The translations under genes were made by a program, and so were the position numbers. From the NCBI GenBank assembly GCA_031288795.1, contig JAITQS010000034.1, positions 1 through 46,849 on the forward strand: 46,849 nt of DNA. Direction: 5' to 3'. Each line of letters starts with the position of its first letter. Within the stretch, counting starts at the first letter, position 1. Source of the DNA: Holosporaceae bacterium (GTDB lineage Bacteria; Pseudomonadota; Alphaproteobacteria; UBA3830). Below are positions 39,801-46,849 of this stretch, in pieces. Under the pieces are notes generated by a model. That model was given only the letters and a program-made list of their open reading frames with translations. It was not told the DNA's origin and did not search any database.

Positions 39801-40473
39801 TTGGTCCGGCGGATTCGAAATCACAGATTTCGTTTTTGCCAATTGTGAGTCTCTAAATAAGCTGGTGGCGTTGTCATCGCCGATTGTGGTGCCAAAAGAA
39901 GGCCTATCGCTGGGTTGTAATTTTTTTGTGGGAAATGTAATTATATCTGAAAATATTTTAGCCCTCAAAGGGGGCCGAATGATGAGTCCATCAATGGCAT
40001 TTACGCTGGATATTGATTATGATCGCAAAAGAGACGATTTCACCATTAATGGATTATCACTGTATCTGGCTTCACTGATCAGCAGTAGCAATCTAAACGG
40101 TGTATTTGCTTCAGAATATAAAGGAACCGGCTCCATATATTCTCCCTCCATATCGGTTAAGGCAATGAAATTCGTAACCTACGACGAGCTGAACGACATA
40201 TTCGGAACTATGCTCCCGATGCCAACGCCATCGGCCAGAAATGTTCCGGAATACCGTGGGCAAGATAATGAGACTGCGCCATCGCGCCGCCATGGGAAAA
40301 GTGATCCTTTTGCCAGTAGGGCATTCGATTCGGATGACTCTGAAGTTGCCCAGACAGATAAAAAAAGCAGCGAAAAGAAAGTAGTAAAGTATAGGATAAT
40401 CGATAAAAAAACCGGTGTAGTAATCAATCGGGGCGCTAAAAAAAGGAACTGGGAAAAATATCGGCGAAACTAG
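36886..40473 (+). CDS. AsmA-like / YhdP-type large envelope protein
   Basis: 1195 residues. About 175 charged N-terminal residues precede one membrane segment (ISFVVTGLVIGSACSIILCV, about 185-205). The long remaining part is rich in beta strands, like the AsmA/DUF3971/YhdP group that shuttles phospholipids between inner and outer membranes. Supporting pieces are the mid-region AQVAFNIVCKSD segment and the C-terminal GGTLNVVFKLPNG then FEITDFVFANCESLNKLVA and GRMMSPSMAFTLDIDYDRK, typical of the AsmA C-terminal domain. An Asp/Ala/Asn low-complexity run lies near residues 683-696. The final ~90 residues are charged and basic. No strong ribosome binding site at ATG 36886. Confidence 0.75.
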   Translation: MLVFCDMSFLAEVLNFIDGKKKSASKRRDENVTVDLLAEQPKIKLFPVKTNGNTDSSAVTQGRRTFSVLKDRSREKKTFLSDVFFLKTKRTTDTTTEAQNRNILVPRENPAGGSDVVDGKKDPASNELKNVNGDGDLDGQYSSVAESVLDISPGARLSLRHYLGESFSLLATRLLGGHGWKVIKGISFVVTGLVIGSACSIILCVILLQFGSLENTVLSSIIEKHFEEVMPDSDLSIKAASLQWNSEHKAFEMNLKKVRIDDFVIPNIAIIPDYFESFRRQRFVIKSISLVNTKMRINVTDNLSSISFALGSCKRGSKSTVFKPVAELCDLREVLAKNVLVSFVNADVVVIENGVTYTPQNLYCEYLVGEKAPRLLSFSIRLPNMLYSSEISIEREDKSEGNVCEVKINSLNPQSVYCVLQGRDTPFSKLLPLIEGHNLPLSGILRFRHDGNRLLDCTFDLSASAGIVRLPKNDSLTLIFGKKIDGGSVSGTTAADKLLLNNLSISYADSSIGMTNISIPMNDFRISGDPSVNGILTLTNINVREMYSILPENVCKSITQLLKNCLPVFKMESFQIDLNGPICLREDVSAEKLKIGTGIFKMKDARISLGDDLITNLDASGSITEEGLEMQLSGAKLRNYRLNGGTLFISHKDNSWKSEMNITVAEEKASGENNASPDQDDANADANADADANANAQMEQNLLDKPKTAQVAFNIVCKSDCMKKVFATMPRYLNGNVTLTINNSHDGQQELFALAADLKDASVVLPLFGVVKQIGEGGSFKANITQIADNLEFSDLQFSTAGTQIAGKLCADMHWDLKKCSFNRFDINGCSAKLSLQQKEANHFSLSILGDSMNACKFMPIIELLDKNTSLSTYINLREVALSPYRKLNNVKGNIEISHNAIVGGTAIAVYRENATLALNIKPASKSSDSLISLSASDAGEFLKYIGVFDCISGGTLNVVFKLPNGKMAEGPWSGGFEITDFVFANCESLNKLVALSSPIVVPKEGLSLGCNFFVGNVIISENILALKGGRMMSPSMAFTLDIDYDRKRDDFTINGLSLYLASLISSSNLNGVFASEYKGTGSIYSPSISVKAMKFVTYDELNDIFGTMLPMPTPSARNVPEYRGQDNETAPSRRHGKSDPFASRAFDSDDSEVAQTDKKSSEKKVVKYRIIDKKTGVVINRGAKKRNWEKYRRN
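38925..38972 (+). repeat. Hexanucleotide-type minisatellite inside the AsmA-like gene
   Basis: Runs of GATGCC, AATGCT and GATGCT encode an ADANADAN low-complexity stretch. Likely length-variable by slippage. Confidence 0.7.
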
Positions 40474-40572
40474 TCTCCTAGAGCATTCACAAGGACAATG
40501 TCAACGGGGCAGGGGAATTTTGTTCCAAACTAGTGCCTCTTTTATGAACTGACGCCTACCGGAAATCATCTC

Positions 40573-40601
40573 TTGTAAAACTAGTGTTTTTTTAGGATAA
40601 T
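40573..40601 (+). promoter_or_regulatory. Promoter of aspS
   Basis: TTGTAA (40573-40578), 17 bases, GATAAT (40596-40601), 30 bases before the start codon at 40631. AAGGAAG precedes the ATG. Confidence 0.6.
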
Positions 40602-40630
40602 GGCGATGATTTTTTACAAGGAAGTACAAC

Positions 40631-42463
40631 ATGAGCACGTATAGAACTCACAATTGCGGAGAATTGAGGATTAACCATGTGGGAACTCGGGTGACTTTGT
40701 CAGGCTGGGTACACAAAAAGAGGGATCATGGTAACTTACTATTCATTGATCTTCGGGATCACCATGGCATAACCCAGTGCGTTGTGGATTCTGGTTTTGG
40801 AGCATTTGCAGAGGTGGAAAGAATTAAGCACGAATGCATAGTGACGGTGATCGGGACCGTCGTGGAAAGAGGAATCGCCACCATTAACAATGAAAATCCC
40901 ACAGGTCAGATAGAAATTCGCCTAGAGGAATTCAAGGTTTTATCGTTTGTGGATAATCTTCCTTTGGCCATTAGCAGTGTTTCTGATACGTCCGAAGAGA
41001 ATCGGTTAAAATATCGTTTTTTGGATCTACGTCGGGAAAAAATTCATAAAAATATCGTACTTCGCTGTAATATTATCGCCAGTATCCGGGAGAAAATGCG
41101 GAAAGCTGGTTTTTTGGAGATTAATACACCAATTTTGACCGCTAGTTCTCCGGAAGGGGCGCGGGATTTTTTGGTGCCCAGTCGTCTGCATCCCGGACAA
41201 TTTTACGCGCTACCGCAGGCGCCGCAGCAATTTAAGCAGTTGCTCATGGTGGCGGGATTTGATAAATATTTCCAGATAGCTCCGTGCTTTCGAGACGAAG
41301 ATAGCCGGGCCGACAGATCTCCGGGAGAATTTTATCAGTTGGATTTCGAAATGTCCTTCGTAACGCAGGAAGACGTATTCAATGCCATCGAACCGGTCAT
41401 ATATGAGATATTTAAGGAATATACATCCAAACCTGTTTCGCCCTATCCGTTTCGCCGTATTCCCTACGACTACGCTCTGGTGCGCTACGGCACAGACAAG
41501 CCGGATCTGAGAAATCCATTGCTGATAAGTGAAATGAGCGATATTTTCGAAGATTCTTCCTTTGGGGCCTTCGCGAACGCCGTAAAAAATGGAGCCGTCG
41601 TACGAGCCATCGGAGTCGTCGAAGCCGAAAAGCAGCCGCGCAGCTTCTTCGATAAGCTGAACGACTGGGCAAAGGACTACGAAATGCCCGGACTTGGCTA
41701 CATCATTTTCAACGGCGAAGAGGTTAGGGGACCCATAGCTAAATTTCTCACAGAGGAGCAGATTTATGCGGTGAGGGAGCGCGCATTGGCGTCTCAACAG
41801 GTTACGGTCGAGCAGCTGGAGCAGTGGAAAGGTCGTGTGGGAATGGCCTTCAATGGAGCAGTTTTTTTCGTCTGCGATCAAAAAAAGAAAGCTGAAAAAG
41901 TCTCCGGACTGCTGCGGCAAAAATTGGGAAACGATCTGAATTTGTGCTCCGATACCTTCGAATTTTGCTGGATTGTAGATTTCCATATGTACGAGTTAAA
42001 CGAAGATACCGGCACCATAGATTTCTGCCACAATCCTTTTTCCATGCCTCAGGGAGGAATGAAGGCGCTGCTCCAGGAGGATCCTCTGGAGATTAAGGCG
42101 TATCAGTATGACATAGTCTGCAATGGTGTGGAATTATCCAGCGGCGCCATTAGAAACCATGAGCCGGACATTATGCTGAAAGCTTTCGAAATTGCCGGTT
42201 ATGATCCGGAAACGACCAAAGAGAAATTCAAGGGAATGTTCAATGCATTCCGGTTTGGCGCCCCTCCCCACGGCGGATGCGCTCCCGGCATCGATAGAAT
42301 CGTAATGCTGATAGCTGAGGAGCCAAACATACGAGAGGTTATTCCATTCCCTCTAAATCAGCAGGCTCAGGATTTGATGATGAATGCCCCGTCAAATGTT
42401 TCGGAAAAACAACTGAAAGAACTTCATATAAAATTAGATTTACCTCCAAGAAAGTCCAATTGA
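40631..42463 (+). CDS. aspS: Aspartyl-tRNA synthetase (class II, bacterial type)
   Basis: 610 residues with the N-terminal OB-fold anticodon-binding domain ([20 protein letters not shown]), class II motif 2 ([20 protein letters not shown]), a bacterial GAD insertion (about 300-420) and motif 3 ([20 protein letters not shown]). It charges tRNA-Asp; bacterial enzymes of this length that lack GatCAB-independent discrimination often also charge tRNA-Asn, which the window cannot settle. It is followed ten bases later by a sugar-type ABC transporter. Confidence 0.96.
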   Translation: MSTYRTHNCGELRINHVGTRVTLSGWVHKKRDHGNLLFIDLRDHHGITQCVVDSGFGAFAEVERIKHECIVTVIGTVVERGIATINNENPTGQIEIRLEEFKVLSFVDNLPLAISSVSDTSEENRLKYRFLDLRREKIHKNIVLRCNIIASIREKMRKAGFLEINTPILTASSPEGARDFLVPSRLHPGQFYALPQAPQQFKQLLMVAGFDKYFQIAPCFRDEDSRADRSPGEFYQLDFEMSFVTQEDVFNAIEPVIYEIFKEYTSKPVSPYPFRRIPYDYALVRYGTDKPDLRNPLLISEMSDIFEDSSFGAFANAVKNGAVVRAIGVVEAEKQPRSFFDKLNDWAKDYEMPGLGYIIFNGEEVRGPIAKFLTEEQIYAVRERALASQQVTVEQLEQWKGRVGMAFNGAVFFVCDQKKKAEKVSGLLRQKLGNDLNLCSDTFEFCWIVDFHMYELNEDTGTIDFCHNPFSMPQGGMKALLQEDPLEIKAYQYDIVCNGVELSSGAIRNHEPDIMLKAFEIAGYDPETTKEKFKGMFNAFRFGAPPHGGCAPGIDRIVMLIAEEPNIREVIPFPLNQQAQDLMMNAPSNVSEKQLKELHIKLDLPPRKSN

Positions 42464-42473
42464 GGAATAAAAA

Positions 42474-43865
42474 ATGAAAAAAATGAAAAAAATTTTTATG
42501 CTGGCAATAGCATTCGCGATCGGAAGCGTGAATTATATGGATGCCGTTACCCTCAAAATCACTTGCAGATCAAAGGGAAAAGAGCTGGAGGTGCTGCGCA
42601 AATCCATCGAGGAGTGGATGGCAGAACACGACGGTAAACATAAGGTGGAAATCGTAACTCTTCCCCACGCCAGCAACGAGTGTTTCGCGCTGTATCAGCA
42701 GTGGTTTGGAGCGGAAACCTTCGACGTTGACGTTCTCCAGCTGGACGTCGCCTGGGTGGGAATTTTTTCCGATTACCTGCTGGCTCTGGACGAATATTGC
42801 GCCGGCCATCTGGACATGAACGACTATTTTGACATAATCAAAGAAAATATGTACGGCAATGATGGCCACATAGTCGCCCTCCCGCTCTATACGGATTGCG
42901 GCATGATGTATTATCGCCGTGATCTTCTGGAAAAATATGCCAAACCGGTTCCCAAAACTCTAGAGGAAATGTACGAAACCGCTTTGTATATTCAAAACGA
43001 AGAACGCAAAGATGAATCAAAGCAAAATAAATTCTACGGTCTTGTGCTGCAGGCCAAGGCATTCGAAATTCTAACCTGTAACTTCGCCGAAATCCTAGAT
43101 GCATGTGGTGGCTCCATCGTAAAAAGCGGCGCCGTCGAGATAAATTCTGCCCGAGGAATGTACGCCATTGAGTTTATGATAAAATGTCTGAAAAATATCA
43201 TGAGTCGCAGCGTTTTGAACTATTCCGAAGAAGACGCTCGCGGTATTTTCCAATCCGGAAATGCCGTATTTATGCGAAATTGGCCCTATGCCTACGCCCT
43301 TATGAGTGATCCCTCAACGGCGGTCGCCGGAAAAATTGGCGTGATGACGATACCGCCCAGTGCCGACAATGGCAAGGAGTCCGGTGTACTCGGAGGATGG
43401 TTTCTGGGCGTCTCCAAATACTCGAAACATAAGGAATTGGCTGCAGATCTCGCAATGTTCGTTACTAGCAAAGCCCAACAAAAAATTCGTGTGCAATTCT
43501 CCTACTTGCCGACGTTCAGGAGTCTGTATAGCGATCAGGAGGTCTTGAAAATGAATCCGTTTGTGGCAAATATGCAGAAACCGTTGCTAAAGGCCGTCGC
43601 GAGACCTTCCAAGGCATTTGGAAAAAATTACACCAAAGCCAGCTCCGAAATATTTAATACCATTAACACGATATTGACCGAAAGTGTTGATAATACAGAA
43701 GATTTTAACGCTAATAAACTCATGAATCGCTTAAATGAAAAATTGTCGCGTCTTCTGCAGGAAAAACAACAGAAAAAAATAACCGATGCCCCAAATGATG
43801 ATGGTAAAACAGGTTTTTTTAGAAGTATACTAGATCAAATTACAGGATTTTTTGGAAAACGTTAG
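42474..43865 (+). CDS. ABC transporter substrate-binding protein (carbohydrate type, family 1)
   Basis: 463 residues starting MKKMKKIFMLAIAFAIGSVN then YMDAVTLKI, a signal peptide with an A-V-T-like cleavage area. The rest fits the UgpB/MalE-like extracellular binding proteins: FDVDVLQLDVAWVGIFSDYL (near 80-105), VALPLYTDCGMMYYRRDLLE (near 140-160), FQSGNAVFMRNWPYAYAL and SGVLGGWFLGVSKYSKHKE. It would hand a sugar or polyol (or glycerol-3-phosphate) to the two permeases that follow. No lipobox, so it is periplasmic, fitting a Gram-negative cell. It overlaps or nearly touches the next gene. Confidence 0.88.
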   Translation: MKKMKKIFMLAIAFAIGSVNYMDAVTLKITCRSKGKELEVLRKSIEEWMAEHDGKHKVEIVTLPHASNECFALYQQWFGAETFDVDVLQLDVAWVGIFSDYLLALDEYCAGHLDMNDYFDIIKENMYGNDGHIVALPLYTDCGMMYYRRDLLEKYAKPVPKTLEEMYETALYIQNEERKDESKQNKFYGLVLQAKAFEILTCNFAEILDACGGSIVKSGAVEINSARGMYAIEFMIKCLKNIMSRSVLNYSEEDARGIFQSGNAVFMRNWPYAYALMSDPSTAVAGKIGVMTIPPSADNGKESGVLGGWFLGVSKYSKHKELAADLAMFVTSKAQQKIRVQFSYLPTFRSLYSDQEVLKMNPFVANMQKPLLKAVARPSKAFGKNYTKASSEIFNTINTILTESVDNTEDFNANKLMNRLNEKLSRLLQEKQQKKITDAPNDDGKTGFFRSILDQITGFFGKR

Positions 43866-43881
43866 GAAATGGAGTCTTTGT

Positions 43882-44778
43882 TTGCAAAATCAAAAAACTA
43901 ATAAAAAGCGGTTTGATTTTTCTAACTGGTTGTTTTTGTTTCCTTGTTTGGGCCTATTGATTTTATGTGCCGGCTGGCCGCTGATCAGAACGGTGTTTTT
44001 TAGTTTTACGAACGCGAGTCTCGACAATTTAAATCATGCGGATTTTGTGGGGATCAGTAATTTTATATCTTTGGCCCGCGATCAAGATTGGTGGAAAGCT
44101 GTTCTCAACACATTTGTGATAGCCGGTATTTCTGTTCCTCTGGAGACGTTTTTTGGCATGATAGTCGCTCTAATACTCCACACAAATTTCCGGGGTAGGG
44201 GATTAATGAGGGCAATTGTGCTAATTCCCTGGACGATTCCCACAATTGTTTCGGCCCGCATGTGGGCTTGGATGCTGAACGACTCCTACGGGATTATTAA
44301 CGAACTTCTTCTGCAAGCATCCCTAATCAAGACGCCGGTTCCGTGGATTGCCTCCCATTTTCTCAGCATTGTGTCTATAATAATTGTGGAAGTTTGGAAA
44401 ACGACTCCGTATATGGCTCTTCTGCTGCTGGCCGGACTGCAGTCCATGCCGCAGGACTGCTTTGAGGCGGCAGAAGTGGATGGCGTACCTCTGCGAAGGA
44501 GATTCACCAGTATTATTCTCCCCATGATGAAACCAACCATAATCGTTGCCGTAATATTCCGAACGCTGGATGCCGTGAGAATTTTTGATTTGGTCTATGT
44601 ATTGAGCAGCGGTAATAATTCCAACGCCACGATGTCGGTTTTTGCGAGACGTCACCTGGTGGATTACGCCGACGTCGGATTTGGATCCGCTGCGGCTACG
44701 GCTTTGTTGTTTTTCGTTGCATTTCTTGGCGTATTGTATATTTCTTTTAATCACAGAAAGCTTCAAAAAATGGATTGA
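43882..44778 (+). CDS. ABC sugar transporter permease (MalF/UgpA type)
   Basis: 298 residues from TTG 43882, which has GGAG seven bases upstream; a longer TTG start at 43852 overlaps the binding-protein gene. Six membrane segments, beginning LFLFPCLGLLILCAGWPLIR. The EAA loop that docks with the ATPase reads FEAAEVDGVPLRRRFTSII then LPMMKP near 205-230. It pairs with the next permease. No ATPase gene is nearby. Confidence 0.87.
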   Translation: MQNQKTNKKRFDFSNWLFLFPCLGLLILCAGWPLIRTVFFSFTNASLDNLNHADFVGISNFISLARDQDWWKAVLNTFVIAGISVPLETFFGMIVALILHTNFRGRGLMRAIVLIPWTIPTIVSARMWAWMLNDSYGIINELLLQASLIKTPVPWIASHFLSIVSIIIVEVWKTTPYMALLLLAGLQSMPQDCFEAAEVDGVPLRRRFTSIILPMMKPTIIVAVIFRTLDAVRIFDLVYVLSSGNNSNATMSVFARRHLVDYADVGFGSAAATALLFFVAFLGVLYISFNHRKLQKMD

Positions 44779-44783
44779 TAAAA

Positions 44784-45638
44784 ATGCTTAGTCTAGAAAG
44801 TAAATGGAAATTCAGAAAAATAATAAAAAATACAATATTTTTCACCTTGTGCATTGGAATTGCGGTTTGCTGTTTGTTTCCGTTCTATTGGGCAGTAGTT
44901 TCGTCGCTGCGGGATAGTGCCAGCTTGTTTTCTACGGAATTTTTTCCCTCAAAAATTACCTTTGAAAACTACAAAAATGTTCTTGGCGATTCAACCTTTG
45001 GATGCTCTTTTTTGAATTCCACCATTGTTGCTACGTTTACGTCACTTTTGACGCTGTTGGTATGTCTTTTGGCGGCGTATCCGCTGGCGCGTCATACGTT
45101 TCCTGGCAGAAAAAGAGTGCTAATTATCGCCCTCAGCGTAACTACTCTTCCCCATGTGGCGGTTTTGTCCGGAATGTTCGAACTAATTCGCATACTTGAC
45201 ATCTATAACGAAAAATCTGCGCTGATAATGGCCTACATGATCATCACCGTTCCTTTTACGCTATGGATTATGACTAATTTCGTGCGCAGTATCCCAAAGG
45301 AAATTGAAGAGGCCGCCATCATGGACGGCGCTAGTCAATACACGATTCTCGTCAAGGTGTTTTTGCCGCTACTGGGACCGGCCATCGTTACCACTGGCCT
45401 ACTGGCATTTATTGCCGCCTGGAACGAGTTTCTGTTCGCTCTTACGTTCACTTTGACAAATCAGGCGAGGACGGTGCCGGTTTCGCTGGCGCTCTTCAGC
45501 GGAGCCAGTCAGCATGAATTGCCTTGGGGATTGATTATGGCTGCCAGCGTTATCGTAACACTTCCGCTGGTGCTGCTGGTGGTGATTTTCCAAAAAAGAA
45601 TTATCTCCGGTCTGACGGCGGGGTCCATCAAGGGCTAA
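44784..45638 (+). CDS. ABC sugar transporter permease (MalG/UgpE type)
   Basis: 284 residues from ATG 44784 (an in-frame TTG at 44775 overlaps the previous stop). Six membrane segments, starting TIFFTLCIGIAVCCLFPFYW. The EAA loop reads EIEEAAIMDGASQYTILVKV then FLPLLGP near 170-195. It completes a heterodimeric membrane part with the upstream permease. The ATP-binding subunit must be encoded elsewhere, perhaps a shared MsmK/UgpC-type ATPase. Convergent with truA, 24 bases away, without a visible terminator. Confidence 0.88.
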   Translation: MLSLESKWKFRKIIKNTIFFTLCIGIAVCCLFPFYWAVVSSLRDSASLFSTEFFPSKITFENYKNVLGDSTFGCSFLNSTIVATFTSLLTLLVCLLAAYPLARHTFPGRKRVLIIALSVTTLPHVAVLSGMFELIRILDIYNEKSALIMAYMIITVPFTLWIMTNFVRSIPKEIEEAAIMDGASQYTILVKVFLPLLGPAIVTTGLLAFIAAWNEFLFALTFTLTNQARTVPVSLALFSGASQHELPWGLIMAASVIVTLPLVLLVVIFQKRIISGLTAGSIKG

Positions 45639-45662
45639 AATGGATTTATCGGTGGCAGGTTT

Positions 45663-46400
45663 TTAGTATTTTACTCCGGCGAAGTACAAGCCACATGCTG
45701 GAGCGGTTGGTCCGGCTTTTTTTCTATCTCCGGCACGAAATATTTTCACAAAATCCTCTTCGGACAATTTTCCTGATCCGATCATTTCCAGCGATCCCAC
45801 CATATTTCTTACCTGATGATACAAAAATGATTTTGCCGCAACTTTTATGCTAATTATATCGGTATCCCGAAGCACGGAAATAGCATTTAGAGTTCTTAGC
45901 GGTGACTTAGATTGACAGCCACTGGCTCGAAAAGCCGAAAAATCGTGTTTTCCCACAAGATGTTGCGCAGCAGCATGCATTTTTTGCTCATCCAACGGCG
46001 ATATGACGTGCCAAACTCTATGGGCACAGAGACACGCCTTCGCTCTGCGGTTCAGAATTTTATATACGTAATATCTTTCAATTGCGCTGAAGCGGGCATC
46101 GAAATTATCATTGACTTTTTCTAGGGACAACACGCAAACGGGGACGTCCACAAGATGAGCATTCATGCACTCCTGCAGACGAAAACAGTCTATCTTTCCG
46201 GCAAAATCAAAATGAGCCACTTGACAGATGGCATGTACTCCCGCATCCGTACGTCCCGCCGCATAGAGGACAGTCGGCAACTTCAGTAGAGGCAGCATGG
46301 ACTCCTCCAGACGTTGCTGAATCGTAGTAGAGTTCACCTGTCGCTGCCATCCGCAAAAAAGCGTACCATCATACTCTACTGAAATTTTATACCTGCTCAC
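45663..46400 (-). CDS. truA: tRNA pseudouridine(38-40) synthase TruA
   Basis: 245 residues. The start YKISVEYDGTLFCGWQRQVN and the catalytic motif YAAGRTDAGVHAICQVAHFD (Asp near residue 52) are diagnostic, as are FDARFSAIERYYVYKILNR and SFLYHQVRNMVGSLEMIGSG. It modifies uridines 38-40 in the anticodon arm of many tRNAs. The ATG is at 46400; a possible promoter is at 46479-46496. Confidence 0.96.
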   Translation of the reverse strand: MSRYKISVEYDGTLFCGWQRQVNSTTIQQRLEESMLPLLKLPTVLYAAGRTDAGVHAICQVAHFDFAGKIDCFRLQECMNAHLVDVPVCVLSLEKVNDNFDARFSAIERYYVYKILNRRAKACLCAHRVWHVISPLDEQKMHAAAQHLVGKHDFSAFRASGCQSKSPLRTLNAISVLRDTDIISIKVAAKSFLYHQVRNMVGSLEMIGSGKLSEEDFVKIFRAGDRKKAGPTAPACGLYFAGVKY

Positions 46401-46478
46401 GATCTACCCATAAAAATATTCCTTCATGAAAACACATCTGGAAAAACTCTTCAATAACCCTTTCAAAAATGTGCTATA

Positions 46479-46496
46479 ATTATACCAAATTCAAAT
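46479..46496 (-). promoter_or_regulatory. Extended -10 promoter of truA
   Basis: On the minus strand ATTTGAATTTGGTATAAT with the TGG extension, identical over 18 bases to 9301-9318 upstream of the Sel1 gene. The -10 lies about 79 bases before the truA start codon. Confidence 0.5.
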
Positions 46497-46497
46497 A

Positions 46498-46632
46498 TTA
46501 AATGTCAGATATGATTGTTACCGATTGTATAATATCAATGGAGGCAAGATAAAATTTATCTAAAATTGCAGAAATACTATCTCCCTTGCCAATATATTTT
46601 TTTGTCGCAGCGCGTTTTTTGTTTAAAAAAAT
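46498..46632 (-). pseudogene. Possible LysM-like domain remnant
   Basis: A 44-codon open stretch ending in TAA (46500-46498), with no start codon, translates to a protein-like sequence KKRAATKKYIGKGDSISAIL then DKFYLASIDIIQSV. The Y-I-x-K-G-D-S-I-S-A-I-L core resembles LysM or OapA-type domains of cell-wall peptidases. An in-frame stop precedes it. It may be the 3' end of a decayed M23-peptidase-like gene, or chance. Confidence 0.28.
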
Positions 46633-46772
46633 TTACAAACCCACTTGCTTTTTATTTTTCTTTTTGGCATTGTGTGTGATCCTCTCTGTGAAATCATATA
46701 AAACGTGATTGCATAGTGGAGGATTTATTTCAAAAATATTGAAATGTCATATTTAAAACGGAAGGAAAAAAA

Positions 46773-46849
46773 ATGTCTAAATATTTAAAAATGCTTTTGA
46801 TGATAATTGTATTGTGCGGAATGGTAATGCAGGATCGCGCTTTGGCAAT
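46773..46849 (+). CDS. Exported protein, N-terminus only (partial)
   Basis: ATG 46773, with GGAAGG about eight bases upstream, opens a frame to the window end. The 25 residues MSKYLKMLLMIIVLCGMVMQ then DRALA form a signal peptide with a likely A-L-A cleavage site. Nothing of the mature protein is in the window, so it cannot be identified. Confidence 0.65.
   Translation, partial: MSKYLKMLLMIIVLCGMVMQDRALA

Larger units (their letters stand above)
46401..46772. other. Intergenic stretch before the last gene
   Basis: About 370 bases. Contains the truA promoter (46479-46496, minus), a possible LysM-like gene remnant on the minus strand (46498-46632) and, on the plus strand, the leader of the gene starting at 46773. 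A TATAAT with TGC extension (46472-46480) also points in the plus direction. Confidence 0.4.

Noticed and set aside
41210-41986. Minus-strand open frame of 258 codons inside aspS
   Set aside because: Antisense to a conserved synthetase domain; no recognisable features.

Overview
The window looks like a piece of an alphaproteobacterial chromosome, probably from a host-associated lineage (Holosporales- or Rickettsiales-like; this is inference). The sequence shows moderately AT-rich DNA with the standard code. Typical alphaproteobacterial gene sets are present (leuS-lptE-holA, dnaG-rpoD, a very large AsmA-like protein). So are families common in intracellular bacteria (Sel1 repeats, a DUF2608/HAD exported protein, a leucine-rich-repeat protein, an MNT/HEPN pair), several decayed genes, and a dispersed palindromic element that ends up inside or at the ends of genes.

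Layout. 1-1058: debris zone with the 3' end of an ABC-F ATPase, a dispersed element, an FkbM methyltransferase fragment and a serine-recombinase remnant. 1059-2408: MATE exporter. 2652-6992: operon for a 2-oxoacid:ferredoxin oxidoreductase (gamma, alpha, beta) followed by a GltD-like NADPH/FAD iron-sulfur protein with a built-in 2[4Fe-4S] ferredoxin domain. 7080-9132 (minus): CPA2-type antiporter overlapping rnhB. 9436-11586: about 20 Sel1 repeats with damaged ends. 11802-13016: exported DUF2608 protein containing a whole dispersed element in frame. 13111-18164 (minus): phosphomannomutase/phosphoglucomutase, dnaG, rpoD. 18330-19997: exported LRR protein. 20054-23907 (minus): leuS-lptE-holA.

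24022-24108 is a tRNA 3'-half remnant beside an element end. 24141-26092 (minus) is an ABC importer of the ABC_sub_bind/TrpXYZ type whose binding-protein gene is broken. 26277-26422 holds a promoter-to-terminator unit that could be a small RNA. 26589-27481 (minus) is a small coiled-coil protein, HEPN and MNT operon. 27702-28711 (minus) is folE-folA, and 28896-29480 is Fe/Mn superoxide dismutase. 29487-32583 (minus) holds two paralogous membrane proteins flanking an rsuA/rluB-type pseudouridine synthase; one paralogue carries a long Pro/Glu repeat tail. 32661-36829 is type III glutamine synthetase then ligA. 36886-40473 is the AsmA-like protein, 40631-42463 aspS, and 42474-45638 a sugar-type ABC binding protein with two permeases but no ATPase. 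45663-46400 (minus) is truA, and the window ends in the signal peptide of a new exported protein.

The most unusual signal is the dispersed element (consensus end GAGACTGTTGCCTAATG). At least eight copies or pieces are present. They supply stop codons to holA and to the ABC-F gene, sit at the deletion point of a binding-protein pseudogene, join two unrelated gene fragments, and add about 48 in-frame residues to the DUF2608 protein. This recalls Rickettsia palindromic elements but the sequence is one I do not recognise.
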